DNA of 64,000 bases from Dendrolimus kikuchii (GCA_019925095.2 CM034409.1:5397001-5461000), one strand, 5' to 3'. Numbered from the stretch's first letter, positions 52,666 to 63,087 are shown. Numbers and translations are program-made. Notes: generated from the sequence alone by a model not told the origin.

Positions 52666-52879
52666 TATGTAGTACATTCTACATCACCGATTTTACGTAG
52701 CTTTCTGAGCTTTGTAGCTATCGATCAAATATAATCTGAAAAGATTCTATATTGATTCCCAAAGTGGACCATCAGGCTCACATGTGCAGACCTGGGACCA
52801 AAAGAGGATCATATGCTAGAATGATGATAACAATTACACGCCTCTCCTATTTTTGATATAACAATATTGTGTACACGAC
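52666..52879 (+). repeat. Direct repeat, right (probable source) copy
   Basis: 214 bp aligned to 51876-52087. It is continuous with the right flank of the insertion, so it is the likely original. Confidence 0.8.
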
Positions 52880-52922
52880 TCTCTGCGGCCCGAATAAGCC
52901 CATGGGGTTTCTGTGTCACAGT

Positions 52923-53262
52923 CAAATGTTTTTTTTTTTTTTTTTTTTTTTTATTGCAGGAGTTTAGCAGCCAAGCAGACGGCCCACTTAGTGGAAAGCG
53001 GTTACCATCGCCTAAGGACATTTGCAACACCAAAGGTGCTACAAATGCGCTGCTGCTCTCTTAAAGGAAACTGGAACCTGGTCACTAATCCCGGAACACA
53101 ATACAAGATTGTTATGGCGGCATACTCTAGACCAGGGGTGGTCGCCATCCAGTCGAGCAAATACTCTACCACCTGGCTGTGGGTTATTTAGTCGCCTCTT
53201 ACGACAGGCCGCCGGGCCGCAGGAAATTGTATTCTTTCTCCGTTCCTGCACGGATAAATGTA
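52923..53262 (-). repeat. Rep-A copy, near full length, with duplication
   Basis: A run of 24 T at 52929-52952 is the inverse poly-A. The body extends to CTCCGTTCCTGCACGGAT. AAATGT flanks both sides (about 52924-52929 and 53257-53262), fitting a short target duplication. Confidence 0.75.
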
Positions 53263-53579
53263 TTTCTAATGTTGTTTTGTAAGCATGTTGGAAAATAAAT
53301 TTTTAAAAAGTTTTGATTGTTTAGAAATTATTATACCGCGTATTATTCATTTCAATTAAAATAACTGCTTCTAATTGTTATGTTGAAACCCTGTAACTTT
53401 GGTCTTAATTAACGCCACATGAATGTTTGCTTAGAATTTGAATTTAATCTGATAAATCACTTCGTTATTCTATTAATTGGTATGCTTGTTTGTGTTCAGG
53501 ATTAACAGTACGTTGCTAATGCTAATCAAAATGCCAGAGCACCCAGCAAAGTAGTCTGTACTAATATATAAATACTAAA
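53263..53579. other. No gene recognised
   Basis: AT-rich; nothing assigned. Confidence 0.45.
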
Positions 53580-53681
53580 GTAATTTTGTATAATATTTTC
53601 TTAAGTTTTCGCGACTTGTATACATAATAAAACTACGTTTTAACGGTTTTAAGCGCGGTAATTTTATTTGATTTTGGTTTT

Positions 53682-53723
53682 TTCCGACGTTTCGGCCACT
53701 TTTCAGTGGCCGTGATCACGGAA
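53682..53723 (-). ncRNA. Hammerhead-like fold, left arm
   Basis: On the minus strand: TTCC, GTGATCAC, stem GGCCAC with loop TGAAAA and GTGGCC, GAAAC, GTC, GGAA. Topology and the GAAA and GUC elements fit a type I hammerhead. The 5' core (GUGAUCAC) deviates from CUGANGA, so activity is doubtful. Confidence 0.4.
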
Positions 53724-53990
53724 GACAAAGATGTCAAGTGTCAACGAGTATTGTTAAAGTTTTATTTAGCCTACCGCCAACTTATTAATTTTAATTATTT
53801 AATTTTTAATTTTTAATTTTGTTTATGGTTATTATTTAATCTATGGGAGCCTAATCTAATTTACTACCGCTTCGCAACATGTTATGGCTTGAAGAGAAGA
53901 AGCGGCGCAAGAAACTCTTCAGCAAACATGCCTAGCTCTAATAATTTTATATAATATTAAAATGGGTGGAAGGAAAAATAAAAGTAATTA

Positions 53991-54505
53991 TCAGTCAAGT
54001 TGGTTTGTGTTCCGTTGTACGCAGAAAGAGCTCACAGTGTCTTGAGGTCTGGCAGCTGGTTTTTGCTGGGTTTGGGTCTTAATAGTTTTGATAATTGGAT
54101 CCCAAACAGGTGGTACTTGCCAACCATCTTCTCTATTGAAATTTGGGTGTTTTTTGATTTCAATAGCCTCACGCATCATTCTAGGTATGAAACGATTCTC
54201 TTTCGCGAGGATTTGTGGGTTATCGAATCTGATGTAGTGGTTGGGTTTATCCAGCGTGTGTTCACTGATCGCAGACTTCGTAGACCTTGTGTGTTTCATG
54301 TCAGCAATGTGTTCTTTTACTCGTGTTTTTATGCTCCTCTTTGTTTGCCCAATGTATGACAATCCACACTCACAATCAAGCTTGTAAACCCCTGCATCCT
54401 GGAGTGGGATATTGCATTTCACAGGTCTCAGAAATTGGGTAATCTTTTTCTGCGGCTTGAAATATGTTTTGATTGAAGCTCGCCTGAGGATGTGACCAAT
54501 TCTGT
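53991..54505 (-). CDS. Penelope-like GIY-YIG endonuclease C-terminus (left arm)
   Basis: The minus-strand frame reads from GHILRRASIKTYF, near the inner end of the arm, to NTNQLD-stop at 53991. It holds GVYKLDCECGLSYIGQT, the GIY-YIG core with its paired cysteines, followed by RSIKTRVKEH with the conserved Arg and His, and KENRFIPRMMREA with a candidate metal-binding Glu. In Penelope-like elements this domain nicks the target for reverse transcription. The RT domain that should precede it is lost. It differs from the right arm by few residues, for example MMREA versus MMRKA. Confidence 0.85.
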
Positions 54506-54594
54506 GGAGTCTCCACACCAACGTCACAAAGGCCCCAAACCACCTTCAGTTGAGCGGTGCCCTGCTACCCTACCCTACATCAAGGGGGTCACAG

Positions 54595-55109
54595 ACAGAA
54601 TTGGTCACATCCTCAGGCGAGCTTCAATCAAAACATATTTCAAGCCGCAGAAAAAGATTACCCAATTTCTGAGACCTGTGAAATGCAATATCCCACTCCA
54701 GGATGCAGGGGTTTACAAGCTTGATTGTGAGTGTGGATTGTCATACATTGGGCAAACAAAGAGGAGCATAAAAACACGAGTAAAAGAACACATTGCTGAC
54801 ATGAAACACACAAGGTCTACGAAGTCTGCGATCAGTGAACACACGCTGGATAAACCCAACCACTACATCAGATTCGATAACCCACAAATCCTCGCGAAAG
54901 AGAATCGTTTCATACCTAGAATGATGCGTAAGGCTATTGAAATCAAAAAACACCCAAATTTCAATAGAGAAGATGGTTGGCAAGTACCACCTGTTTGGGA
55001 TCCAATTATCAAAACTATTAAGACCCAAACCCAGCAAAAACCAGCTGCCAGACCTCAAGACACTGTGAGCTCTTTCTGCGTACAACGGAACACAAACCAA
55101 CTTGACTGA
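54595..55109 (+). CDS. Penelope-like GIY-YIG endonuclease C-terminus (right arm)
   Basis: The plus-strand frame is homologous from the first base of the arm (RIGHILRRASIKTYFKPQK) to the stop at 55107-55109. The same GIY-YIG landmarks are present: VYKLDCECG, SYIGQTKRSI, TRVKEHIADM, ENRFIPRMM. The frame stays open upstream to an ATG at 54492, but that reaches through the spacer into the other arm and is fortuitous. The frame has no internal stop, so the palindrome is probably young. Without the RT domain it cannot mobilise on its own. Confidence 0.85.
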
Positions 55110-55471
55110 TAATTACTTTTATTTTTCCTTCCACCCATTTTAATATTATATAAAATTATTAGAGCTAGGCATGTTTGCTGAAGAGTTTCTTGCGCCGCTT
55201 CTTCTCTTCAAGCCATAACATGTTGCGAAGCGGTAGTAAATTAGATTAGGCTCCCATAGATTAAATAATAACCATAAACAAAATTAAAAATTAAATAATT
55301 AAAATTAATAAGTTGGCGGTAGGCTAAATAAAACTTTAACAATACTCGTTGACACTTGACATCTTTGTCTTCCGTGATCACGGCCACTGAAAAGTGGCCG
55401 AAACGTCGGAAAAAACCAAAATCAAATAAAATTACCGCGCTTAAAACCGTTAAAACGTAGTTTTATTATGT
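55110..55471 (+). repeat. Penelope-like 3' UTR, right arm
   Basis: It includes the cassette CTAGGCATGTTTGCTGAAGA, CTTGCGCCGCTTCTTCTC and CCATAACATGTTGCGAAG (55164-55238), the hammerhead-like fold and the conserved end CTTAAAACCGTTAAAACG. Confidence 0.75.
55370..55411 (+). ncRNA. Hammerhead-like fold, right arm
   Basis: The same sequence as the left arm, in plus orientation; the third copy is at 45597-45638 (minus). Confidence 0.4.
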
Positions 55472-55671
55472 AATTTTGTATGTTTGTTTCCTTTCATGAT
55501 TAAACAACTGAACGATTTTAATAAGGTCGTGAAGGAGAGATATTGCATTTTAGAGAAGGGCTAAAGCCTTTGTGTCTAAAACCAATCTTGATGGTAGTCA
55601 AGTAGAGGTCGGCTACTTGTATAAATTACCTATTATAATGAGAATAATTTATCACTTTAGAAATGAAAAAA

Positions 55672-56233
55672 AATAAAAAACTTCGTTTAAAAAAACCGAT
55701 TTCAAAAACTAAAAAACTAAAAAGTATAAAATAACTTATTTCTAAAGCTATTATTATTAATATATATTATCTAAAATATCTTAAAGTCGGTGCTTAGTAA
55801 TTTTCAAAAAAATATAGTAGTTTTTATGTTTTACTTTACACCGACTTCAAGATGTTTTAGATAATATATATTAATAATATTAGTTTTTTTAGTTTTTTAG
55901 TTTTTGAAGTCGGTTTTTTAAACGAAGTTTTTTAATTTTATTTGTTAATTTTTAGTGTCTAACTATGTATGGGTAGACCTACGAAATGTGCCGCGCTCCT
56001 TAAAAAATATAGGTCCCAAGAAACGGGAACGGAAAATTTTCATAAAAAATGTCCATAAAATGAAAAATACTAGGTTACACTATGTTAAATTTTTAGAGGA
56101 CCAAATGGCAACTATTCCGCATCAAACTAAAGAAGAATCACGTAAATCGGATCATAAATCTCAGCGTAATCGGTGTACATATATAAAAAAAACCAATCAA
56201 GTTGAGAACCTCCTCCTTTTTGAAGTCGGTTAA
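55672..56233 (+). repeat. Rep-E copy with extended fold-back
   Basis: The arms 55679-55800 and about 55843-55930 are inverted (ACTTCGTTTAAAAAAACCG and CGGTTTTTTAAACGAAGT), with ATAATATATATTAATAAT near the loop. The 300-bp module follows, ending TTTTTGAAGTCGGTTAA. The open frame at 55955-56233 is shared in degraded form by the other copies and I do not recognise it. Confidence 0.6.
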
Positions 56234-56374
56234 TAAATATTTGTACAATTGAAGAATTCGTACGGCCCCCTCTGCGACCTATAAAATTAAATAAATTAGA
56301 AAATTGAGTACAAATAATAAATTTTTATATCTACTACTACTACTACTACTTGACTTGACTACTTGATCCGACTT

Positions 56375-56474
56375 CAAAGATAGGATAGCTTACATTTGGA
56401 CTCCGTAGGTGGCGCTGCAATCGGGTTCTAAATTTTATTTCTTCAGTGCAGACAACGTCTGCCGGGACAGCTAG
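56375..56474 (+). mobile_element. Hel-2 3' fragment
   Basis: GGATAGCTTACATTTGGACT, GTAGGTGGCGCTGCAATCGG and GTCTGCCGGGACAGCTAG. A (CTA)n run lies just upstream (56330-56350). Confidence 0.6.
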
Positions 56475-58117
56475 TACTATACTACAGCTACTACTATTTA
56501 TGTACAGGGCGACTTAGACCCCGTTTCGCAGTGAACGTTTTAAATAAAGTTGCATGTATGTAGAGATTAATAGAAATAGATGACGCCAAAGGTTTTTTGA
56601 AATTGGAGAATCATTGACTCTGCCTCTCCCTATGGGAAACACGCGTGATGATATGTATATATCTTGTTTGTATGTCGCTTTGAAAGGATATCTCGATGAG
56701 GCACCGAAACTGTTCAAAAGATTATAATGAAATTTTTTTTTAACTAAAAAAGGACTTTATTTTAAAGTTTTGTGTGATTCATTATGATATCTAGCTGGAT
56801 TTAGAGGGTTGAATATAAATATTTGTAACTATTACTGCCATCTATCATGTATCACAAATGAAGTCATGGTCAAAGCTTGTATATCATAATCTAATTGTTC
56901 AATAGTCTTAGATACATAATCCAATATTATAGGAATAACTTACATAGATTCATTTATAAAAAACACGTTTTGGCAGCATACGAAAAAACAATAACGCGTA
57001 TCCTAAAAAAATATTAGTATAAGAAATGAGGCGAAACCATTCGTATGGTATTGCCAGAAGAAATAAATATAACTCACCGAATTCAGATTGCCCAGATAGG
57101 GTGGTTTGGAATTTTTAAATTTTGTGAAGGATAAAATTCGGAGGCCCGTACTGCATTACGCGCCGCATTGCGTACGTGTTGACGACAGGGTTGCCGGTTA
57201 ATTGTTTTAACTACTTTTTCGGTAATTTTGTCGGGGATTATGCTCATTTAGAATTTATAAAAAGCTTTCCATTGTGTTTAATTAAAACTTTTGTACACAA
57301 TCTTGCTGTGTTGTGGTATCTTGTTATATTTTTGGGCCGCCTTTTGAATAGCGATTTTAACATTAAGATATGCTAAAGGAAAGAAATACTTTTAAGGTCT
57401 TACCCCCGTGTTTGTCTGTATGCCAGAGCTGATCGTGTACAGATTTACTAACAATAAATATATGTCATTTTTGCACTTATAGAATGTTTGTGTATGTAAC
57501 GCTCGGATCATGATCAGAAGGTTTGTGTATATAGATATAGATATAGGCTTATAGTATAGGCTTATTTTGTAGACAAAAATATTTTACTACTTTTGTATTT
57601 CCAATTAAATAGAAAAACATGTAAATTGAATTAACGTTTGTATGTATTTTTCTAAGCAGGGTAATTTCATGTTGTATTTAAATATAAGTCTTATTTTTTA
57701 AAATTACTGGATTGCCAATTAAATCAAATCAATAAATAAAATTAAAAATGTAAATATTTTAGATTTCTTTATTTAGATTATGTTTATATTTAGGTAATTT
57801 ATATTTGTTAGGTAGATTTATAGAAAAAAAGGGTCAAATAAATGTTAACAAATTAAAGTTAATTTTTTTTACAAATTAAATATTTGGACAACGCTGTAAC
57901 ATAAATAAAATCGAAGTGTTTGTGATTTTTAAGTAAATGTCATGGTTTAAGTAACAATTACTATTCCTATAATTCTTAATGATAAACGATAGTTGTTAGA
58001 ATTTTTGTGTGTCACCCTGCCAGAAATTTTGCCTCAAACACTGCGAAATAGTTCAAAAGAATGCAGAGGAAATTTTAGGGATTAAAACATGAATGTTATT
58101 TAAATTTAACTATATGA

Positions 58118-58119
<2 letters not shown>
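56475..58119. other. No gene recognised
   Basis: About 1.6 kb of AT-rich DNA; open frames are short and lack motifs. Confidence 0.45.
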
Positions 58120-58168
<49 letters not shown>

Positions 58169-58182
58169 TACACACACACTAT

Positions 58183-58224
<42 letters not shown>
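58120..58224. repeat. (CA)n and (TA)n microsatellites
   Basis: CA repeats to about 58165, interrupted by CATACATA, then TA repeats to 58224. GACACAGCTAGTAAG follows, a Helitron-like end. Confidence 0.9.
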
Positions 58225-58231
<7 letters not shown>

Positions 58232-58688
58232 GCTAGTAAGATATATATAACACCTGACAACCCTAGCATGTACAGGCTGTTGTGTAAATAAATTATGCGT
58301 TATCTAGCTCTAGAGGGTGCTACATCCACTGCCCGTGAATGCAATTGGCCTTTATATTAATGATGTTAACACTTTGTAAATTGCTATTCTGACCACGCAG
58401 TTTGATATGTTCATCAATGTAGTGTACATTGAATGCATTTTCTATTAGGGTTGTCATTTCTGAGCTCATACGTTTCGCATTATATGTAACATAATTACGT
58501 TGTCATTGATGAATGAGTGGCTATGTCTGCGAGGCAGGTTGTATGAAGATTGACGTTCATGCATTGAGTTTTGATGCTTTTACTAAAATATGAATGCATT
58601 TCATACATCTTTTATTACAAATAATTTAATACAATAAAAGAAAACTTAACTTATTTATATTGTATTCTATCATAGTCTTCTATGAGTA
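58225..58688. other. No gene recognised
   Basis: Nothing assigned. Confidence 0.45.
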
Positions 58689-58745
58689 AGGTGCCCAAAA
58701 GGCTGGCTACGTAGGCACCAGCCTGATCACTTGAAGAGTCAATGA
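58689..58745 (-). repeat. Rep-K fragment
   Basis: GTGCCCAAAAGGCTGGCT and CCAGCCTGATCACTTGAAG match the Rep-K 3' region with a deletion between them. Confidence 0.4.
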
Positions 58746-58798
58746 GTACATTTTTTCTTTTATTTATTAAAACAGCAAAGAAATAATTTATAATTAAT

Positions 58799-59105
58799 AG
58801 TTTTATTTTTTATTGCAGGAGTTCAGCAGACAGACAGACGGCCCACTTGATGGATAGCGGTTACCATCGCCTATTGACATTTACAACACCAAAGGTGCTA
58901 CAAATGCGCTGCTGCTCTCTTAAGGGAGACTGGAACCTGGTCACTAATGCCGGAACACAACTCAAGGTTGTTCTGGCGACATACTTTAGACCAGGGGTGG
59001 TAGCCATCCAGTCGGGCAAATGCCCTACCACCTAGCTGTGGGTTGTTTAGTCGCCTCTTACGACAGGCCGCCCGGCCGCAGGAAATTGTATTCTTTCTCC
59101 GTTTC
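58799..59105 (-). repeat. Rep-A copy abutting Hel-C
   Basis: TTTTTATTGCAGGAGTTCAG to ATTCTTTCTCCG. The junction at about 59103 cuts into the neighbouring Hel-C. Confidence 0.75.
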
Positions 59106-59472
59106 CGAATTTCGACCACAATAATTAATTTAAATTATAAGTTCGAACATTATTAGGGTTCTGTTGTCAAAGACTATATACTTCTGTGATCACAGATTTC
59201 GCCAAGGCTACACTGTTAATTTGAGTTTAACAATAAACAAAAGAGTCTATATATATATATATATATATATGCGTGTATGTGTCAAATACATGGTAATGTG
59301 TGTAATGTTTTTGTATTGATTTAATGTATTTTTTATGCATAATTTAATAAAAATATTAGCATTCTGCACTCCTTCTCTGTATAAACTATAAGAGTGTGAA
59401 ATTTCATACTCCTCCGTCAGCGCAATTTTCATAAAAAGGGATACAAAGTTTTTGCTTCACGTATTAATATAA
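59106..59472 (-). mobile_element. Hel-C, copy 3
   Basis: It matches 14450-14826 from TTTCGACCACAATAATTAA to CTTCACGTATTAATATAATG; the CTRR end is lost at the Rep-A junction. A (TA)n run at 59247-59271 is expanded inside it. Confidence 0.65.
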
Positions 59473-59889
59473 TGATTAAATTTATCACTTAATATATGTA
59501 CGAATCTAAGCGACACAGAGTGATTGGCTAAGCAAAATAAGAGAAGTGATATTAATCATACGATTGCTAGTCCAATAATTGATCAAAAAGTAATTGTATA
59601 GCATGAAATGATAAACGTAGAGGTGTACATAGAATAGGAAGTAGTAGACTTAAATAACTCATATTTATGACCTTTAAAAATGTTATCTAGCAGAACTTTA
59701 TTTAAATAAAAGTTTTGAATTTGATATAAACACAAAATTGTTTTTTTTTTAAATAAAATTTTTATTGTCTTGTTACAGATCAAAAATTCTCGCTGACACA
59801 ATTATGGTAGGTATATTAGTTTAAATAGTTTAAAATAACTAGTTACAATTAATACGTTATTTATTTAAATAATATAATTAATTTTTTTA
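59473..59889. other. No gene recognised
   Basis: AT-rich; nothing assigned. Confidence 0.45.
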
Positions 59890-60175
59890 TCCATGCAGGA
59901 ACGTCGTAAGAGGCGACAAAACAACCCACAGCCAGGTGGTAGGGTATTTGCTCAACTGGATGGCGACCACCCCTGGTCTAGAGTATGCCGCCATAACAAC
60001 CTTGTGTTGTGTTCCGGCATTAGTGACCAGGTTCCAGTCTCCCTTAAGAGAGCAGCAGCGTATTTGTAGCACCTTAGTACCTTTGGTGTTGCAAATGTTC
60101 ATAGGCGATGGTAACCACTTTCCATCACAGTTGGGCCGTCAGCCTGTCTGCTCTGTACTCCAGCAATAAATAAAA
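59890..60175 (+). repeat. Rep-A copy with internal deletion
   Basis: ATCCATGCAGGAACG is joined directly to TCGTAAGAGGCGACAAAAC, so the usual AGAAAGAATACAATTTCCTG block is missing. It ends CCAGCAATAAATAAAAAAA. Confidence 0.75.
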
Positions 60176-60639
60176 AAAGACTAAACAACAATAAATATTA
60201 GTAATTTCTTAATAAGTTCTTAAATTAGTTTGAGTATTTATGTATCTATTGCCTTTTTCCTGCACTACCTACATTGCATGGTTCAAATTGCTTTGACTTA
60301 GATTGCTTGGAAGAGATCGCTTTGAGCGATAAGGCCGCCTATTGATTGCCTAGAAAATATTGTAAATATGGTATGTTTTTGTAATAGTATACTTTGGTGT
60401 GCAATAAAGTGTTATCTCTGTCTCTCTCTCTCTCTCTCTAAATAATAGAATCCTTAACACAAAACTTGTCCTTGTCCAAAGGTTGTCTGGTTGAAAATGT
60501 TACCAGCGATAGCGTCTGACGCAAATGTCATAACAATTACTTTCACTTTATATTATTATGTGTGGTTTGAAGAATTTATTTTTAGGTTTAATAGGTCTGG
60601 AGCTTTATTTTTATAAAATAAGTAATTTTTTTTGTGTAT
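60176..60639. other. No gene recognised
   Basis: A (TC)n run lies at 60417-60439; nothing else assigned. Confidence 0.45.
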
Positions 60640-61320
60640 GTGTACAGTTTACACGCAGTAGCAGTAAAACTTCAGAGAATATACTCACAGATAATTCTTC
60701 TCTAACTTTTATTGATATAAATATAATTCCTTTAGCCTACATCCGTCAACATATTATAATTCAAAATATACTTTTTAAGTATCACTTTCAATTTTTCACT
60801 GTTTTAGTCTAAAAAATATTATTATCAGTTTAATGTCGGTCCAAATTGGACCTACGTTTAATCATCGATTTTATCGACCCTAATCTGTGTTGAAAAATTT
60901 AAAACGTGCATCTCATTCTCTCACAGGTTTAGTACATATATACATACATAACTTCACGCCAGTTCCCTTGCGGGGTAGGCACGAACAACAGAGTGCCATT
61001 TAGGCTTATTCTTACACACCTCACTTGCCTCTTTGACATTCATAACTCTTGTCATGCAAGCTCGTCTGTTCTTAAGGCTCCTGACATCACCTTCTGCTAG
61101 TACACGATCAATTTGATCATGGAAGGTGTGTCGTGGCCTTCCACGACTTCTGCATCCATCCACTTTTGAATTGTATATCTGTTTAGTCATTCTTTCATCA
61201 TGCATTCTTTCCACATGCCTGAACCACCGGAGCATTCCTTTCCTTACCTCACACAGGTTTAGTCCTATAGATTTATGTGTTTATGTCTTTTCGTTTCATC
61301 GAGTTTCAAATCACAAAGAT
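60640..61320 (+). repeat. Rep-H copy split by an RTE-like insertion
   Basis: 60640-60921 and 61264-61320 together reproduce the Rep-H order seen at 1995-2285, including CTATAGATTTATGTGTTTAT and CGAGTTTCAAATCACAA after the insertion. Confidence 0.7.
60922..61263 (-). pseudogene. RTE-like LINE 3' fragment, copy 6, with 12-bp duplication
   Basis: CACAGGTTTAGT at 60922-60933 and 61252-61263 is the target duplication. The minus-strand frame (61235-60954) reads MLRWFRHVERMHDERM to ARELA-stop, with a G-to-R change in the usual FGHVER motif. The tail faces left. Confidence 0.85.
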
Positions 61321-61372
61321 GCTAAAGACGAGTTTGACTTCAATAAGTCTGAAGAGGGTTTAAGTTTGTGTA

Positions 61373-61450
61373 ATGATAGCCCATAAATGTCCAACTACTG
61401 GGCTCGGGCCTCCCATTTTTATAGGGGAACAAACAGTATACCCGCCACGC
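61373..61450 (-). repeat. SINE S1 3' fragment
   Basis: GCCCATAAATGTCCAACTAC and CAGTATACCCGCCACGC are the reverse of the S1 body end. Confidence 0.65.
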
Positions 61451-61952
61451 TTGACTCTTGACATCGTTGTCTTTCGTGATGACGGTTTCACGGAGGTTTT
61501 ACGCATATCTGCGCCTCCAGACACCGGACTGAGTTGGTACTTGTGAGTCGCATGCACACCTCTCTCCCACAAACGTTCGGCGGTTTCCTTGCAAGACATT
61601 ACTGCCTCGCAGAAAGCCAATGCCGCCCCTCAGTGATCTTCGCTGTGCAGTATGGAACCTGAGTCAACACTTGAATACTTGTTATCGCGATAAATCACGT
61701 CGTTTCCCTGGAATAGACGGATTAGTAAAAAAGATGACGCTGCAATTGCGACGTGGACAACCATCGCTGTAACATGACATTTATTACGTATTAGGTACTT
61801 CAGATCAGTTTGGCTGCGAATTTTCTTTATGTTTTGCTGTGCAGTTGTCTACTCTATATTGAATTAGTTTCTTTGTAATTGTAGTGAATTGAAGAAGAAA
61901 CTAAATTAATGAAGGTTTATGTATAAAAACACCTAATTACATTTTTATGTGC
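61451..61952. other. Unassigned DNA with a scrap of the 12-kb ORF element
   Basis: 61660-61713 reads ...EPESTLEYLLSR-stop on the plus strand with the same GAATACTTGTTATC-CGATAA as at 12291-12313. The remainder is not recognised. Confidence 0.4.
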
Positions 61953-62187
61953 GTAACATAGAGATCACGATATAGATCCGCTAGTACACGATCAAATTGA
62001 TCGTGTACTAGCGGAGGGTGATGTCAGGAGCCTTAAGAACAGACGAGTGTGCATGACAAGAGTTATGAATGTCAAAGAAGCAAGTGAGGTGTGTAAGAAT
62101 GGGCCTAAATGGCGCTCTGTTGTTCGTGCCTACCCTGCAAGGGAACTGGCGTGAAGTTATGTATGTATGTATGTATGTAACATAGAG
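61953..62187 (+). pseudogene. RTE-like LINE 3' fragment, copy 7, with fold-back start
   Basis: GTAACATAGAG at 61953-61963 and 62177-62187 is the duplication. The RTE-like sequence starts at about 61996 and encodes LIVY- then [15 protein letters not shown] C-terminus to ARELA-stop. Its first 18 bases are mirrored at 61978-61995, giving a 37-bp palindrome with a one-base centre. A further 14 bp of unmatched filler precedes it. Confidence 0.8.
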
Positions 62188-62344
62188 TTTAATAGCTAGG
62201 GTTATTCACGCAGCGTAGCCGCGGGGAAAAGTCTAGTTTCTTGTTTCGTGTACCAAATAGATAAATAAAGATTTAGAAAAAATCTGGGGGACTGATAGGG
62301 ACCAGAAGATTCCGAAAATACAACTTTTAGAATTTTTGTTTGTC

Positions 62345-63087
62345 TATATTTCAGAACTGCAAACACTAGTCTGGCGAGAGGCTTACATTTAAATGCGAAG
62401 AAAACAAAGGTTATGGTGTTTGAAAGAGAAGAAACCAGAACGAATGCAAGGATAATGGTCGATGATGTTATGCTGGAGCAAGTGGATGAGTTTGTATATC
62501 TCTTGGATGTGCTTTTAGCAGGGATGGAAGGTACACCGCTGATATAGAAAAAAAAGTGAATTTGGGGAATAGTTTGAATGGAGCGTTAGGTAAACTTCTA
62601 GGCGCTAAGAACCTCAGCCAGAAGGCCCAGCTCGCCGTACAAAACGCGGTGCTGGTATCTACGCTCACGTATGGAAGCGAGAGTTGGGTATGGAAGAGAG
62701 AGCATGAAAGTAGAGTAAACGCAGTCGAGATGCGAGTACTGCGCAAAATCTGCGGAGTGACGCTCGCGGACCGCGTTCGTAATACCGAATTAAGAAAGAG
62801 AGTTGGTCTGAAAGAGAGTGTCGGGGTGAAGGTAAGGAAAGGAATGCTCCGGTAGTTCGGGCATGTGGAAAGAATGCATGATGAAAGAATGACTAAACAG
62901 ATATACAATGCAAAAGTGGATGGATGCACTACAGTTAGTTACAGAACAGACGAGCGTGCGTGCACAAGAGTTATGAATGTCAAAGAAGCAAGTGAGGTGT
63001 GTAAGAATAAGCCTAAATGGCGCTCTGTTGTTCGTGCCTACCCCGCAAGGGAACTGGCGTGAAGTTATGTATGTATGTATATTTCAG
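62345..63087 (+). pseudogene. RTE-like LINE 3' fragment, copy 8 (longest)
   Basis: TATATTTCAG at 62345-62354 and 63078-63087 is the duplication, enclosing 723 bp. The protein starts LARGLHLNAKKTKVMVFER, then VDEFVYL, and after a frameshift near 62515 continues NLGNSLNGALGKLLGAKNLS to the common C-terminus. A TAG at 62853-62855 replaces the Trp of LRWFGH, and the RGRPRH to RVLAEG segment is deleted. The K-T-K-V-M-x-F motif is the usual stretch just after the RT palm; the palm itself is truncated away. Confidence 0.85.

Larger units (their letters stand above)
53580..55482. mobile_element. Palindromic pair of Penelope-like elements
   Basis: Two 5'-truncated copies lie head to head: left arm 53622-54505 (minus), spacer 54506-54594, right arm 54595-55471 (plus). 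The arms are nearly identical, with a 7-bp difference in the AATTTTTAATTTTT stretch. GTAATTTTGTAT occurs at 53580-53591 and 55471-55482 and could be the target duplication, leaving about 30 bp (53592-53621) as an extra tail on the left. Confidence 0.85.

Noticed and set aside
51876..52879. The 212-bp direct repeats as LTRs of a small LTR element
   Set aside because: There is no matching duplication outside both repeats and no primer site or polypurine tract. The ATTCTACAC duplication encloses only the left repeat plus the RTE part.
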